From: Myroides guanonis
GTDB lineage: Bacteria; Bacteroidota; Bacteroidia; Flavobacteriales; Flavobacteriaceae
Assembly (NCBI RefSeq): GCF_900114085.1
Contig: NZ_FORU01000007.1
Coordinates: 82,395 to 146,394 of the forward strand
Length of the DNA: 64,000 nucleotides
Reading direction: 5' to 3'
How positions within the stretch are numbered: position 1 is the stretch's first letter; every line of letters starts with the position of its first letter. Under the pieces are notes generated by a model. That model was not told the DNA's origin and made no database searches. It worked only from the letters and a program-made list of their open reading frames with translations. Shown in pieces: positions 1 through 8,484 of this stretch. The position numbers were made by a program, and so were the translations under genes.

Positions 1-1
1 A

Positions 2-580
2 GACAATCAAGTAGACGGAAGTCTTTGTATAAAATTCCCGTGGCCTGCAATGGCTAGGACTATCTGGAATAACCATGATAGATATAAAGAAACATATTTT
101 TCTCAGTTTCCTGGTAAGTATTTTACTGGAGATAGAGCTCTAAGAGATGAAGTTGGTTATTATAGAATTACAGGTAGAGAAGATGATGTTGTTATCGTTT
201 CTGGACATAATTTAGGAACAGCTCCAATTGAAGATGCAATCAACGAACATCCAGCAATTGCAGAAAGTGCCGTAGTTGGATTTAAACATCCAATAAAAGG
301 AAATGATTTATATGGATATATTACTTTAAAGATGCAGGGAGAGTATAGAGACCGTGAAAATCTGAAAAAAGAAATAAATGAGCATATTTCAAGTCATATA
401 GGTCCAATTGCAAAGCTAGGTAAAATACAATTTGTAGAAAGTTTACCCAAAACGAGGTCAGGTAAAATTATGCGTAGAATTTTAAGATCCATTGCTAATG
501 GAGAAACAAAAGAATTTGGTGATATATCAACTTTAATTAATCCAGAAGTTTTAGATAGTATAATAAAGAATAAAGAGTAA
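2..580 (+). CDS. acs: Acetyl-CoA synthetase, C-terminal part (5' end outside window)
   Basis: The reading frame is open from base 2, so this is the last 192 residues of a longer gene; the ATG at 50 is internal. Acs activates acetate to acetyl-CoA through acetyl-AMP in the cytoplasm. The visible part holds the GYYRITGREDDVV hinge region of the ANL adenylating superfamily and the C-terminal mobile domain ending in PKTRSGKIMRR. The lysine of SGKIMRR is the catalytic residue that in characterised Acs proteins is regulated by reversible acetylation. The length and motif order fit the end of a normal Acs of about 635 residues. A propionyl-CoA synthetase would look similar, but the PWPAMARTIW stretch favours Acs. 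A strong hairpin terminator follows. Confidence 0.93.
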   Translation, partial: DNQVDGSLCIKFPWPAMARTIWNNHDRYKETYFSQFPGKYFTGDRALRDEVGYYRITGREDDVVIVSGHNLGTAPIEDAINEHPAIAESAVVGFKHPIKGNDLYGYITLKMQGEYRDRENLKKEINEHISSHIGPIAKLGKIQFVESLPKTRSGKIMRRILRSIANGETKEFGDISTLINPEVLDSIIKNKE

Positions 581-586
581 AAAAAA

Positions 587-615
587 GCATCCAACCAGTT
601 GGATGCTTTTTTTTT
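587..615. terminator. Bidirectional hairpin terminator
   Basis: GCATCCAAC and its complement GTTGGATGC form a hairpin followed by nine or more T on the plus strand and preceded by a run of A. It sits between the converging acs and DMT transporter genes and can serve both. Confidence 0.85.
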
Positions 616-629
616 AAATATTATAGATC

Positions 630-1505
630 TTACAAATTGCAAAATTGAGAGATTAGGATAATTAAAACTGCAATGACTGATAGAAGAATACCAATGACAT
701 TTTTTAATTGAAGCTTTTCTTTAAATATGAAGTATCCGACTAAAGTACCTAATATAATCACTCCAAAATTCATACCTGCAAATACTGTAGTAGGACTATC
801 ACTAAACACTCTATGAGCTTTTAAATAAAAAAAGATATTTAAAAAATTAAATAAACCTAAAGGAATTCCAAATAGTAATGAAGTATAACTTAATTTTTTA
901 TTCTTAAATATTAAGTAAAAAAGATTGATAAAAATTGATACAATTGCTGCTCCAATGAAGATATAAAACATTGAGGTAGTGTATGGTATTGATGAATATA
1001 AAGCTAATTGCTTAAATAATATGTCAATTACACCAAATCCAATAAAGACTGAGATAGGAAATAACCAATCAGAATAGTCACTAATATTTTGTTTTGATTT
1101 ATTCTTGTTACTTAGGATTAGGTATATAGAAATAAATCCAATTATGATTCCACAATACTTTAGTATGGATATTTTCTCATTAAAAATTGTAATAGCAGCG
1201 ATTATTGGAAGAAATAATGATAAACGTTGAGCAATATCTGTCCGAATAATACCAACTTGCTGAACTGATTTAAAGAGAAAAAGAAAAATTGTAGGTAGTA
1301 GAACTATTAATGCGGCAATAGTTAGATATGGGATTTTTTTAGGACTGGAATAAGTATCAATATCAAATAATAGAAATGACAAGATTATAGAAACTAGATA
1401 ATTGACAGTAATCATTTGAAAAATATCAGTATTATATTTTTTAGATATTTTTATTAGTATTCCTACAAAAACACTAAAGAAGACGCTTAAAATAAGATAT
1501 AACAT
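630..1505 (-). CDS. DMT-superfamily (EamA-like) membrane transporter
   Basis: This 291-residue protein is almost entirely hydrophobic, with about ten predicted membrane helices in two similar halves (roughly residues 1-140 and 145-290), as in EamA/drug-metabolite transporters. These inner-membrane proteins move metabolites or drugs; the substrate cannot be read from the sequence. The second half carries the typical ending with GVIILGTLVGYFIFKEKL followed by a final helix pair. The ATG at 1505 is the natural start. It is convergent with acs and shares the terminator at 587-615. No linked gene hints at a substrate. Confidence 0.75.
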   Translation of the reverse strand: MLYLILSVFFSVFVGILIKISKKYNTDIFQMITVNYLVSIILSFLLFDIDTYSSPKKIPYLTIAALIVLLPTIFLFLFKSVQQVGIIRTDIAQRLSLFLPIIAAITIFNEKISILKYCGIIIGFISIYLILSNKNKSKQNISDYSDWLFPISVFIGFGVIDILFKQLALYSSIPYTTSMFYIFIGAAIVSIFINLFYLIFKNKKLSYTSLLFGIPLGLFNFLNIFFYLKAHRVFSDSPTTVFAGMNFGVIILGTLVGYFIFKEKLQLKNVIGILLSVIAVLIILISQFCNL

Positions 1506-1620
1506 TATTTAATAAATTTAGAATGCAAAGTTACACAAAGAATAAGAAGTAGATTCAATATTTCTATTTTACATAATAAGCATTATAAGAAGAAGAATAT
1601 GTAAAAAAACAGAGAATTAA

Positions 1621-1652
1621 TTGACTTATAATCTTTCAAAAGCTTACTTTTG
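1621..1652 (+). promoter_or_regulatory. Predicted Bacteroidota promoter for the 1694 gene
   Basis: TTG at 1621-1623 and TACTTTTG at 1645-1652 match the TTG/TAnnTTTG elements of the Bacteroidota housekeeping sigma factor with a 21-base spacer. The expected transcription start is about 35 bases before the gene start. Confidence 0.6.
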
Positions 1653-1693
1653 TAGCCTTAAATAAGAATTAATTTAATATAAACAATTTCATT

Positions 1694-2059
1694 GTGGAAA
1701 ACCCTAATGCTCAAAAATTAATTAAGAAAGTTCAATCTGATTTAATTACTAATGGACTTATTGTAGAGGATATTGTAGCTGATTTAAAAAAACTGAGAGA
1801 ATACGCTCTTTTAGAAGAAAAACCAGTTCTAGTTAAAGCCATACGATTAACGTATGAACATATTCAAAATAACAATGGATTCTTAATAGAAATTCCTTCT
1901 GATGAACCTGTTGAAGAAACAGAAGATAATTTGAATGTAGTAGAACCTACGAATGATTTAGAGAGTTTAAATTATATTCTATCCTTATTTAAGGACATTG
2001 AAAACAAACATAATTTAGCTGACTTAAAGGAATACAATTCTAAACTTCAGGATTTTTAA
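1694..2059 (+). CDS. Small conserved acidic protein of unknown function
   Basis: A 121-residue soluble protein that I recognise only as a conserved flavobacterial hypothetical. The N-terminal 75 residues look helical (KLIKKVQSDL, IVADLKKLREYAL, VLVKAIRLTYEHI). They are followed by a short acidic linker with PSDEPVEETED and a C-terminal helical segment. There is no signal peptide or membrane segment. No ATG is available near the start of the conserved region, so translation probably begins at the GTG at 1694 (an ATT lies one codon upstream). A good promoter precedes it and a hairpin terminator follows at 2083, so it is probably monocistronic. Confidence 0.65.
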   Translation: MENPNAQKLIKKVQSDLITNGLIVEDIVADLKKLREYALLEEKPVLVKAIRLTYEHIQNNNGFLIEIPSDEPVEETEDNLNVVEPTNDLESLNYILSLFKDIENKHNLADLKEYNSKLQDF

Positions 2060-2082
2060 TATTTCATAATGGCATCATATTG

Positions 2083-2110
2083 AGTTCGGTATTTTACCGG
2101 ACTTTTTTAT
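2083..2110 (+). terminator. Hairpin terminator
   Basis: AGTTCGGTA and TACCGGACT pair across a three-base loop with one G-T wobble, followed by six T. It ends the 1694 transcript. Confidence 0.7.
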
Positions 2111-2145
2111 ACTAAAAAGAATCTCATCATTTAAATATTTTAATT

Positions 2146-2424
2146 ATGCTTAAATTTTTTAAAATTATTGCTTTTTTAGAAGGGGTTTCACTCCTACTCT
2201 TATTATTTGTAGCCATGCCTATGAAATATTTTTTCAGCAGACCAGAATTGGTAAGTTCTGTTGGAATGGCTCATGGTGTATTATTTATAGTCTATATAGT
2301 TTTAGCAACTGTATTGTTTATGGATAAAAGATGGGATTTAAAAACTTATGCTTTTATCTGCTTAGCTTCTATAATTCCATTTGGCACATTTATTGTAGAG
2401 AACAAGTTTCTAAAAGAAGCCTAA
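2146..2424 (+). CDS. DUF3817-type small membrane protein
   Basis: A 92-residue protein with about three membrane helices (roughly residues 5-25, 36-58 and 66-86). The pattern FFKIIAFLEGVSLLLLLFVA, then PMKYFF, then the central MAHGVLFIVY matches the DUF3817 family as I remember it; that family has no assigned function. The histidine of MAHG within the second helix is characteristic. The gene starts about 35 bases after the preceding terminator and stands alone, with no obvious promoter hexamers. Confidence 0.7.
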   Translation: MLKFFKIIAFLEGVSLLLLLFVAMPMKYFFSRPELVSSVGMAHGVLFIVYIVLATVLFMDKRWDLKTYAFICLASIIPFGTFIVENKFLKEA

Positions 2425-2582
2425 TTTTTTAAGAAACATTAAATAGTCCAAATATTGTAAACCATTTGTAAATTTAAAGTTTCTTTTTCTAAGGGATTTA
2501 TAATAAAAACTGATTTTCGTCTAGTTTTTTTTAATAAAACCAAAAACTAAGAAGTATCTTTTAGTAATTTACATTTTTTTAT

Positions 2583-2590
2583 TATATTTG
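2583..2590 (+). promoter_or_regulatory. Predicted -7 element of the ompA-type porin gene
   Basis: TATATTTG matches TAnnTTTG exactly and lies 62 bases before the start codon of the porin gene. The -33 position has only an AT-rich tract (TCTTTTAG), so the upstream element is weak or diverged. Confidence 0.55.
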
Positions 2591-2652
2591 CAATAGTAAC
2601 ACAATGTCCTTTTTTATATATTTAAAGAGGAAGAACTTTAAAAAAAAGAAAT

Positions 2653-3894
2653 ATGAAAAAAATTGCATTACCATTAATCGCTACAGTATTAGCAATCGGT
2701 ACAGCTACAGCACAAGATAAACCATATAATAAATGGTCTATTGATTTGAATGCTGGTATTACTAAACCAACTAATCCATTTTCTGATGGATATTATACAA
2801 AAGATTTCAATTTTATTCATGCTGATGGTGGGGTTCGTTATATGTTTAATAACAAATTCGGACTTAAAGCTGACTTTGGTTTCGACAAATTTGAAAACGA
2901 TGATGACAGCAATACTTTTGAAACAAAATATTACAGAACTAGTTTACAAGGAGTTGTTAACTTAGGTAGAGTTCTTAATTTTGAAGAGTGGACTAAAGCT
3001 TTGAACTTACAAGCTCATGCTGGTGCAGGATATTCTTGGATGACAAATGAGAAATTTAGTGATAAAGACCAAATGGGTCACTTTATCTTAGGTTTAACAG
3101 GACAAGTTAAGTTATCAGAAAGAGTTGCTTTAAATGCTGACTTTACAATGATTAACAATGTTAGACAAGACAAAACTTGGGACGGTGCTTCAGATGTGAG
3201 TTCTAGAGGATTTGACGGAACTATGTATAATGCTACATTAGGTTTATCTTTCTACTTAGGTGGAAATGATAAGCATGCTGACTGGTATTTCGGAGACGCA
3301 GTAACTAATAAATTAGCTGAATTAGACAGTAGATTAACTGATGTTGAAAACAAAATGGTTGATTCAGATAATGATGGAGTTGCTGACTATTTAGATCAAG
3401 AGCCAAACACTCCTGCTGGAGCAATGGTTGATACTAAAGGTAGATCTATTGACAAAAACAACAACGGTATTCCTGATAGTTTCGAAACTTATTTAGAAGA
3501 GAAATACGGAAACTTAAATAAAGATGTTGTTATGAATGTTGATGACAGCGCTTTAGTTAAAGAATTAATTAACAAAGGATACGTTGCTGTTTATTTTGAT
3601 TTTGACAAATCTCAACCTACAACAATTGATGGTATTAACTTTATCGTTACTTATTTAAGAAGTAATCCAGCAGCTTCTGTTGAAGTAATTGGATATGCAG
3701 ATGCAGTTGGTAATGCTAACTACAATAAGCAATTATCTGAGAAACGTGCTAATAACGTTAAAGATATATTAGTTAAAACAGGTGTTTCTGCTTCTAAAAT
3801 TTCAGTTACTGGAAATGGAGTTGATTCAACAATTGATAAAGGTTCTAATTCTGCACGTAAAGTAGCAAGAAGAGTTATTTTCAAAGTAAAATAA
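2653..3894 (+). CDS. OmpA-family outer-membrane porin (OprF-like)
   Basis: A 413-residue outer-membrane protein that anchors the envelope to peptidoglycan and may form a porin. Residues 1-20 are a signal peptide ending in TATA before QDKPY. Residues about 21-215 form an eight-strand-type beta-barrel rich in alternating hydrophobic and aromatic residues, including GAGYSW and ATLGLSFYLGG. A short coiled segment (KLAELDSRLTDVENKM) and two calcium-binding thrombospondin-3-like repeats (DSDNDGVADYLD, DKNNNGIPDSFE) link to a C-terminal OmpA domain (about 305-410) with VIGYADAVGNANYNKQLSEK. The codon use is biased, as expected for a highly expressed gene. It has its own promoter and terminator. Confidence 0.92.
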   Translation: MKKIALPLIATVLAIGTATAQDKPYNKWSIDLNAGITKPTNPFSDGYYTKDFNFIHADGGVRYMFNNKFGLKADFGFDKFENDDDSNTFETKYYRTSLQGVVNLGRVLNFEEWTKALNLQAHAGAGYSWMTNEKFSDKDQMGHFILGLTGQVKLSERVALNADFTMINNVRQDKTWDGASDVSSRGFDGTMYNATLGLSFYLGGNDKHADWYFGDAVTNKLAELDSRLTDVENKMVDSDNDGVADYLDQEPNTPAGAMVDTKGRSIDKNNNGIPDSFETYLEEKYGNLNKDVVMNVDDSALVKELINKGYVAVYFDFDKSQPTTIDGINFIVTYLRSNPAASVEVIGYADAVGNANYNKQLSEKRANNVKDILVKTGVSASKISVTGNGVDSTIDKGSNSARKVARRVIFKVK

Positions 3895-3914
3895 ACTTTA
3901 GAAAATTACAATTT

Positions 3915-3945
3915 AAAAGCGCAAGTTTATCTTGCGCTTTTTTTC
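3915..3945 (+). terminator. Hairpin terminator of the porin gene
   Basis: AAAAGCGCAAG and CTTGCGCTTTT pair perfectly around a five-base loop and run into a T tract. The next gene, uvrB, starts only 29 bases later. Confidence 0.88.
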
Positions 3946-3973
3946 GTTTTATATAATTCTAAAAACAGATCTT

Positions 3974-5953
3974 ATGGACTTTAAAGTAGTAGCTGATTAT
4001 AAACCTACAGGAGATCAGCCCGAAGCTATTAAGAAATTAAGCCAAAGTTTATTGGATAATGAAAAATTCCAAACTCTATTGGGTGTTACAGGTTCAGGTA
4101 AAACTTTTACAGTTGCAAATGTTATTCAAGAGGTTCAAAAACCAACTTTAGTCCTAGCACATAATAAAACATTAGCAGCACAACTTTATTCTGAGTTTAA
4201 GAGCTTTTTTCCAAATAATGCGGTTGAATACTTTGTTTCATACTATGATTATTATCAACCAGAAGCTTTTTTACCAGTAACCGGGACTTATATAGAAAAA
4301 GATCTCGCTATCAATGAAGAACTTGAAAGAATGCGTTTGAGTACGACATCTTCTTTACTTTCAGGACGTAGAGATATATTAGTTGTCGCTTCTGTTTCTT
4401 GCTTGTATGGTATTGGAAATCCAGTCGAATTTCAAAAAAATGTTATTGCACTAGAGATTGACCAACAAATTAGTAGAACACAATTATTACATAGTTTAGT
4501 ACAAAGTTTATATGCAAGAACGGAAGCTGATTTTACTCCTGGTACTTTCAGAATAAAAGGTGATACTGTAGATGTATTTCCTAGTTACTCCGAACAACCA
4601 TTCAGAATTCATTTTTTTGGAGATGAAATTGAAGACATGGAGGTTTTTGATCCTGTCACTCTACAAGTTTTAGAAAAATATAAACAACTTACTATATATC
4701 CGGCAAATATGTTTGTTACCTCACCAGATGTTTTACAAGGTGCTATTTGGGAGATTCAACAAGATTTAGTAAAACAAGTAGATTATTTTAAAGAGATAGG
4801 AAAACATTTAGAAGCCAAAAGATTAGAGGAACGCACTAATTTTGATTTAGAAATGATACGGGAATTAGGATATTGCTCAGGGATTGAAAATTACTCTAGA
4901 TATTTAGATGGACGTGCTCCTGGAACAAGACCCTTTTGTTTACTAGATTATTTTCCTAAAGATTATCTAATGGTAGTTGATGAGAGTCATGTAACTCTTT
5001 CACAAGTACATGCGATGTTTGGTGGAGACAGGTCAAGGAAAGAGAATCTAGTTGAATATGGCTTTAGATTACCGGCAGCTATGGATAACAGACCTTTAAA
5101 ATTTGAAGAGTTTGAAGCTATGCAAAATCAAGTCATTTATGTTTCTGCTACTCCAGCGGATTATGAATTGGAAAAGTCAGAAGGTGTTGTGGTAGAACAA
5201 TTAATTAGACCAACTGGATTACTTGATCCGGAAATTGAAGTTCGTCCTACCGAAAATCAAATAGATGATTTAATAGAAGAAATACACCTAAGAATTGAGA
5301 AGGATGAGAGAATATTGGTCACTACCTTAACAAAGAGAATGGCTGAAGAATTAGCAAAGTATTTTGCTAAAATTGGTATTAGATGTCGATATATTCATTC
5401 TGATATAGATACACTTGAACGTGTTGAGATCATGCAAGACTTACGTAAAGGCTTGTTCGATGTTTTAATCGGAGTCAATCTTTTAAGAGAAGGATTAGAT
5501 TTACCAGAAGTTTCCTTAGTAGCTATACTAGATGCTGATAAAGAAGGTTTTTTAAGGAGCCACAGGTCGCTTACTCAAACAGTTGGTCGAGCGGCACGTA
5601 ATGTTAATGGTAAAGCGATAATGTATGGAGATAAAATCACAAACAGTATGCAAAAAACTATTGATGAAACAGCATATAGAAGAGAAAAACAAATAAATTA
5701 CAACACTACTCATAACTTAGTACCTACCGCACTTAATAAAAAAATATCGAGTGAGTTGGTAAAAGACAATTATGAAATTGAGCGAAAAGCTATGTTAGCA
5801 GCTGAAACTCTTGTAAAATACGATACTAAATCTGATATAGAAAAAGCTATTAGAGATAAACGTAAAGCGATGGAGTTAGCAGCTAAAGAGTTAGATTTTA
5901 TAATGGCAGCAAAACTTAGAGATGAAATTAAAGCATTAAAAGAGAGGTTGTAA
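3974..5953 (+). CDS. uvrB: Excinuclease ABC subunit B
   Basis: UvrB is the damage-verifying helicase of nucleotide excision repair; it receives lesions from UvrA and recruits UvrC. The 659-residue protein has Walker A GVTGSGKT at about 37-44 and the beta-hairpin that clamps DNA, YFVSYYDYYQPEAFLP, at about 85-105. It also has the VVDESH box and helicase motifs TLTKRMAEELA and QTVGRAARN. A C-terminal UVR domain for UvrC contact ends the protein (EKAIRDKRKAMELAAKELDF). The ATG at 3974 opens with MDFKVVADYKPTGDQP as in other UvrB proteins. An upstream in-frame TTG at 3932 lies inside the preceding terminator and is rejected. Confidence 0.97.
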   Translation: MDFKVVADYKPTGDQPEAIKKLSQSLLDNEKFQTLLGVTGSGKTFTVANVIQEVQKPTLVLAHNKTLAAQLYSEFKSFFPNNAVEYFVSYYDYYQPEAFLPVTGTYIEKDLAINEELERMRLSTTSSLLSGRRDILVVASVSCLYGIGNPVEFQKNVIALEIDQQISRTQLLHSLVQSLYARTEADFTPGTFRIKGDTVDVFPSYSEQPFRIHFFGDEIEDMEVFDPVTLQVLEKYKQLTIYPANMFVTSPDVLQGAIWEIQQDLVKQVDYFKEIGKHLEAKRLEERTNFDLEMIRELGYCSGIENYSRYLDGRAPGTRPFCLLDYFPKDYLMVVDESHVTLSQVHAMFGGDRSRKENLVEYGFRLPAAMDNRPLKFEEFEAMQNQVIYVSATPADYELEKSEGVVVEQLIRPTGLLDPEIEVRPTENQIDDLIEEIHLRIEKDERILVTTLTKRMAEELAKYFAKIGIRCRYIHSDIDTLERVEIMQDLRKGLFDVLIGVNLLREGLDLPEVSLVAILDADKEGFLRSHRSLTQTVGRAARNVNGKAIMYGDKITNSMQKTIDETAYRREKQINYNTTHNLVPTALNKKISSELVKDNYEIERKAMLAAETLVKYDTKSDIEKAIRDKRKAMELAAKELDFIMAAKLRDEIKALKERL

Positions 5954-5965
5954 TTTTTTATTTGG

Positions 5966-5973
5966 TACTTTTG
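5966..5973 (+). promoter_or_regulatory. Predicted -7 element for the DUF1456 gene
   Basis: TACTTTTG matches TAnnTTTG 17 bases before the ATG. A TTG lies at 5948-5950, a spacing of 15, shorter than usual, so the -33 assignment is uncertain. Confidence 0.45.
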
Positions 5974-5989
5974 ATAAAAAATAAAAAAC

Positions 5990-6421
5990 ATGACAAATAA
6001 CGATATATTTAAGAAGTTACGTGTAGCTCTTCAGCTGAGAGATGATCAAATAGTGGAAATACTAGAACTTGTTGACTTTAGAATTTCAAAAGGAGAAGTT
6101 GGAAATTTCTTCAGAGCTGAAGATCATCCGAAATATATGGAATGTGGAGATCAGATACTAAGGAATTTTTTAAACGGATTAGTTATTTATCTTCGTGGTA
6201 CAAAAGAAAATCCTAAAAATCCAATGGATATTTTGGAAAGTAATAAAAAGGCAATAGAAAAAACCTCTAAGCCCAAACCTATTTCTTCTGAGAAAAAAAC
6301 AACATATTCAGAAGTAAAGAAAACGAGTAAACCTAAGAGCTCAAAGCCTGCGGAAAAACGTAGTAAGCCTGAAAATCCATTTGCAGGAATTAAATTCAAT
6401 AATGGGAAAAAGAAGAAATAG
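5990..6421 (+). CDS. DUF1456 (YehS-like) protein
   Basis: A 143-residue cytoplasmic protein. Residues 1-72 form the DUF1456 helical repeat (NNDIFKKLRVALQLRDDQIV, then EVGNFFRAEDHPKYMECGDQ), a family without a proven function. The second half, from about residue 75, is a low-complexity basic tail rich in K, S and P (KTSKPKSSKPAEKRSKPENP) that ends in GKKKK. Such a tail suggests nucleic-acid or ribosome contact, which is inference only. The normal family member in Proteobacteria has two copies of the domain; here only one is present, with the tail in place of the second. Confidence 0.8.
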   Translation: MTNNDIFKKLRVALQLRDDQIVEILELVDFRISKGEVGNFFRAEDHPKYMECGDQILRNFLNGLVIYLRGTKENPKNPMDILESNKKAIEKTSKPKPISSEKKTTYSEVKKTSKPKSSKPAEKRSKPENPFAGIKFNNGKKKK

Positions 6422-6434
6422 TTTTCTTTTATTT

Positions 6435-6481
6435 ATATAACAAAAAAGCCTGAGTCTTAGACTCAGGCTTTTTTGTTATAT
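6435..6481. terminator. Very long bidirectional terminator
   Basis: Positions 6435-6456 and 6460-6481 are perfect 22-base complements around the loop TTA, with A and T tracts on the flanks of a GCCTGAGTC core. It lies between the converging DUF1456 and sucC genes and can terminate both. Confidence 0.92.
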
Positions 6482-6499
6482 ATGTGATAATCTTCTTAA

Positions 6500-7693
6500 T
6501 TAAGACAAAGCAGCTTTTACTTGATCAGCAGCTTCTTGGAACTCAACTGCAGAAAGAATTGGCATTCCAGATTTATCGATAAGATCTTTAGCTAATTCAG
6601 CATTAGTACCTTGAAGACGAACAATAATAGGAACATTGATATCATCTCCCATATTTGAGTAAGCATCAACTACACCTTGGGCAACACGGTCACAACGAAC
6701 GATACCACCAAAGATATTAATTAAAATTGCTTTAACATTAGGATCTTTTAATATAATACGGAAAGCAGTTTCAACTCTTTTCGCATCTGCTGTTCCACCA
6801 ACGTCTAAGAAGTTAGCAGGTTCAAAACCAGCATACTTAATAAGATCCATAGTAGCCATAGCTAAACCTGCACCATTAACCATACATCCAACTGTACCGT
6901 CTAAGTCAACATAGTTTAACCCAGCTTTATTAGCTTCAACTTCAATAGGTCTTTCTTCAGAAAAATCACGGAATTCAGCATATTCTTTTTGTCTGTATAA
7001 AGCGTTGTCGTCGATAGTAACTTTAGCATCAACAGCTAAAATCATATTATCCGAAGTTTTTAATACAGGGTTAATTTCAAACATAGAAGAATCACTTCCG
7101 ATATATGCTCTATAAAGTGCATCTACGAACTTAACCATCTCTTTGAATGCATTACCAGATAATCCTAAATTAAAAGCAATTCTACGAGCTTGGAATCCTT
7201 GTAGTCCAACAGAAGGGTCGATTTCTTCTTTGAAAATTAAATGTGGAGTCTTTTCAGCAACTTCTTCAATATCCATTCCACCTTCAGTAGAATACATAAT
7301 CATGTTACGTCCTTTAGCTCTATCTAATAAAACAGACATATAAAACTCAGAAGTTTCACTCTCACCTGGGTAGTAAACATCTTCAGCAACCAATACTCGA
7401 TTTACTTTTTTACCTTCAGGCGGAGTTTGTGGAGTAATAAGATCCATTCCAATGATCTTTCCAGCTATTTCTTTAACTTCATCCAAGTTCTTAGCTAGTT
7501 TAACACCTCCACCTTTACCTCTACCACCAGCGTGGATTTGAGCTTTAATTACGAACCAACTTGTACCAGTTTCTTCTGTAAGTTGTTTTGCTTTTTCTAC
7601 TGCTTCTTCTGCATTGTTAGCAACTAAACCACGTTGTACTCTTACTCCGTAGCTTGCTAATATTTGTTTACCTTGAAATTCGTGTAAATTCAT
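6500..7693 (-). CDS. sucC: Succinyl-CoA synthetase (ADP-forming) beta subunit
   Basis: SucC with SucD catalyses the substrate-level phosphorylation step of the citric acid cycle, converting succinyl-CoA to succinate. The 397-residue length is standard. It opens with MNLHEFQGKQILASYGV, followed by the ATP-grasp loop GGRGKGGGVKLAKN at about 53-66. The C-terminal CoA-ligase domain carries VNGAGLAMATMDLIKYAG, ANFLDVGG and NIFGGIVRCD. sucD is not adjacent and not in the window. CAAAAATA at 7732-7739 is a TAnnTTTG element on the minus strand about 40 bases upstream of the start. The long shared terminator at 6435 ends the transcript. Confidence 0.97.
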   Translation of the reverse strand: MNLHEFQGKQILASYGVRVQRGLVANNAEEAVEKAKQLTEETGTSWFVIKAQIHAGGRGKGGGVKLAKNLDEVKEIAGKIIGMDLITPQTPPEGKKVNRVLVAEDVYYPGESETSEFYMSVLLDRAKGRNMIMYSTEGGMDIEEVAEKTPHLIFKEEIDPSVGLQGFQARRIAFNLGLSGNAFKEMVKFVDALYRAYIGSDSSMFEINPVLKTSDNMILAVDAKVTIDDNALYRQKEYAEFRDFSEERPIEVEANKAGLNYVDLDGTVGCMVNGAGLAMATMDLIKYAGFEPANFLDVGGTADAKRVETAFRIILKDPNVKAILINIFGGIVRCDRVAQGVVDAYSNMGDDINVPIIVRLQGTNAELAKDLIDKSGMPILSAVEFQEAADQVKAALS

Positions 7694-7833
7694 AGTGTGA
7701 TACGTTTAGCTTTTTTTATTATAAACAGCTACAAAAATAGCAATTCATAACTGAAAACCCTAATTATTTTAATCTTAAGTGCAAGTATGACATACTATCA
7801 AAGTCTTTTCAACCGTTTTTTTATTTCTTATAC

Positions 7834-8454
7834 CTAAAATATATCTAAACTCCCCTTACCTTCTCTTAAAACCTCTGGCTCATCACCCGATAAATCAATA
7901 ACTGTTGAAGCATAATTGTCTCCATAACCTCCATCAATGACTACATCTACCCTGTTCTGCCATTTTTCAAATATCAATTCCGGATCTGTAGTATATTCTA
8001 AAACTTCATCTTCATCATATATAGAGGTAGAAACAATTGGATTACCCAATTTCTTAACAATAGCTAATGCAATGGAGTTATCAGGTACACGAATACCTAC
8101 AGTCTTTTTGTTTTTAAATTCTTTAGGTAAATTATTATTACCTGGTAATATAAAAGTATAAGGACCAGGAAGACATTTTTTTAAAATTTTAAAAGTAGAA
8201 GTATCAATCTGTTTTATATACCCTGATATATCACTAATGTCATGACAGACGAAGGAAAAATTTGCTTTATCTAACTTAATCCCTTTTATTTTTGCAATTT
8301 TCTCTAATGCCTTTGAATTAGTAATATCACAACCAAGACCATAAACTGTATCAGTAGGATATATTACCAACCCCCCATCTTTCAAGATTTTAACTATACG
8401 CTCAATCTCTTTTTCGTTAGGATTTTCAGGGTAAATTTTAATAAATTGTGCCAT
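7834..8454 (-). CDS. Sua5/YciO/YrdC-family threonylcarbamoyl-AMP synthase
   Basis: A 206-residue single-domain YrdC protein. The family makes threonylcarbamoyl-AMP from threonine, bicarbonate and ATP for the t6A modification of tRNA. The N-terminal nucleotide pocket is visible as KDGGLVIYPTDTVYGLGCD at about 26-44, followed by KIKGIKLDKANFSF and the PGPYTFILPG segment. VGIRVPD and STSIYDE complete the typical pattern. It is closer in length to YciO, whose cellular role is less certain, than to full Sua5. It starts 30 bases after the helicase gene in the same direction, so the two are probably cotranscribed. Confidence 0.85.
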   Translation of the reverse strand: MAQFIKIYPENPNEKEIERIVKILKDGGLVIYPTDTVYGLGCDITNSKALEKIAKIKGIKLDKANFSFVCHDISDISGYIKQIDTSTFKILKKCLPGPYTFILPGNNNLPKEFKNKKTVGIRVPDNSIALAIVKKLGNPIVSTSIYDEDEVLEYTTDPELIFEKWQNRVDVVIDGGYGDNYASTVIDLSGDEPEVLREGKGSLDIF

Positions 8455-8484
8455 AGTAAATATCTTTAAAAATTACGTTATAAA

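Noticed and set aside
3932..3973. TTG start extending UvrB by 14 residues
   Set aside because: It falls in the right arm of the preceding terminator and the extra residues do not match UvrB; the ATG at 3974 fits the family.
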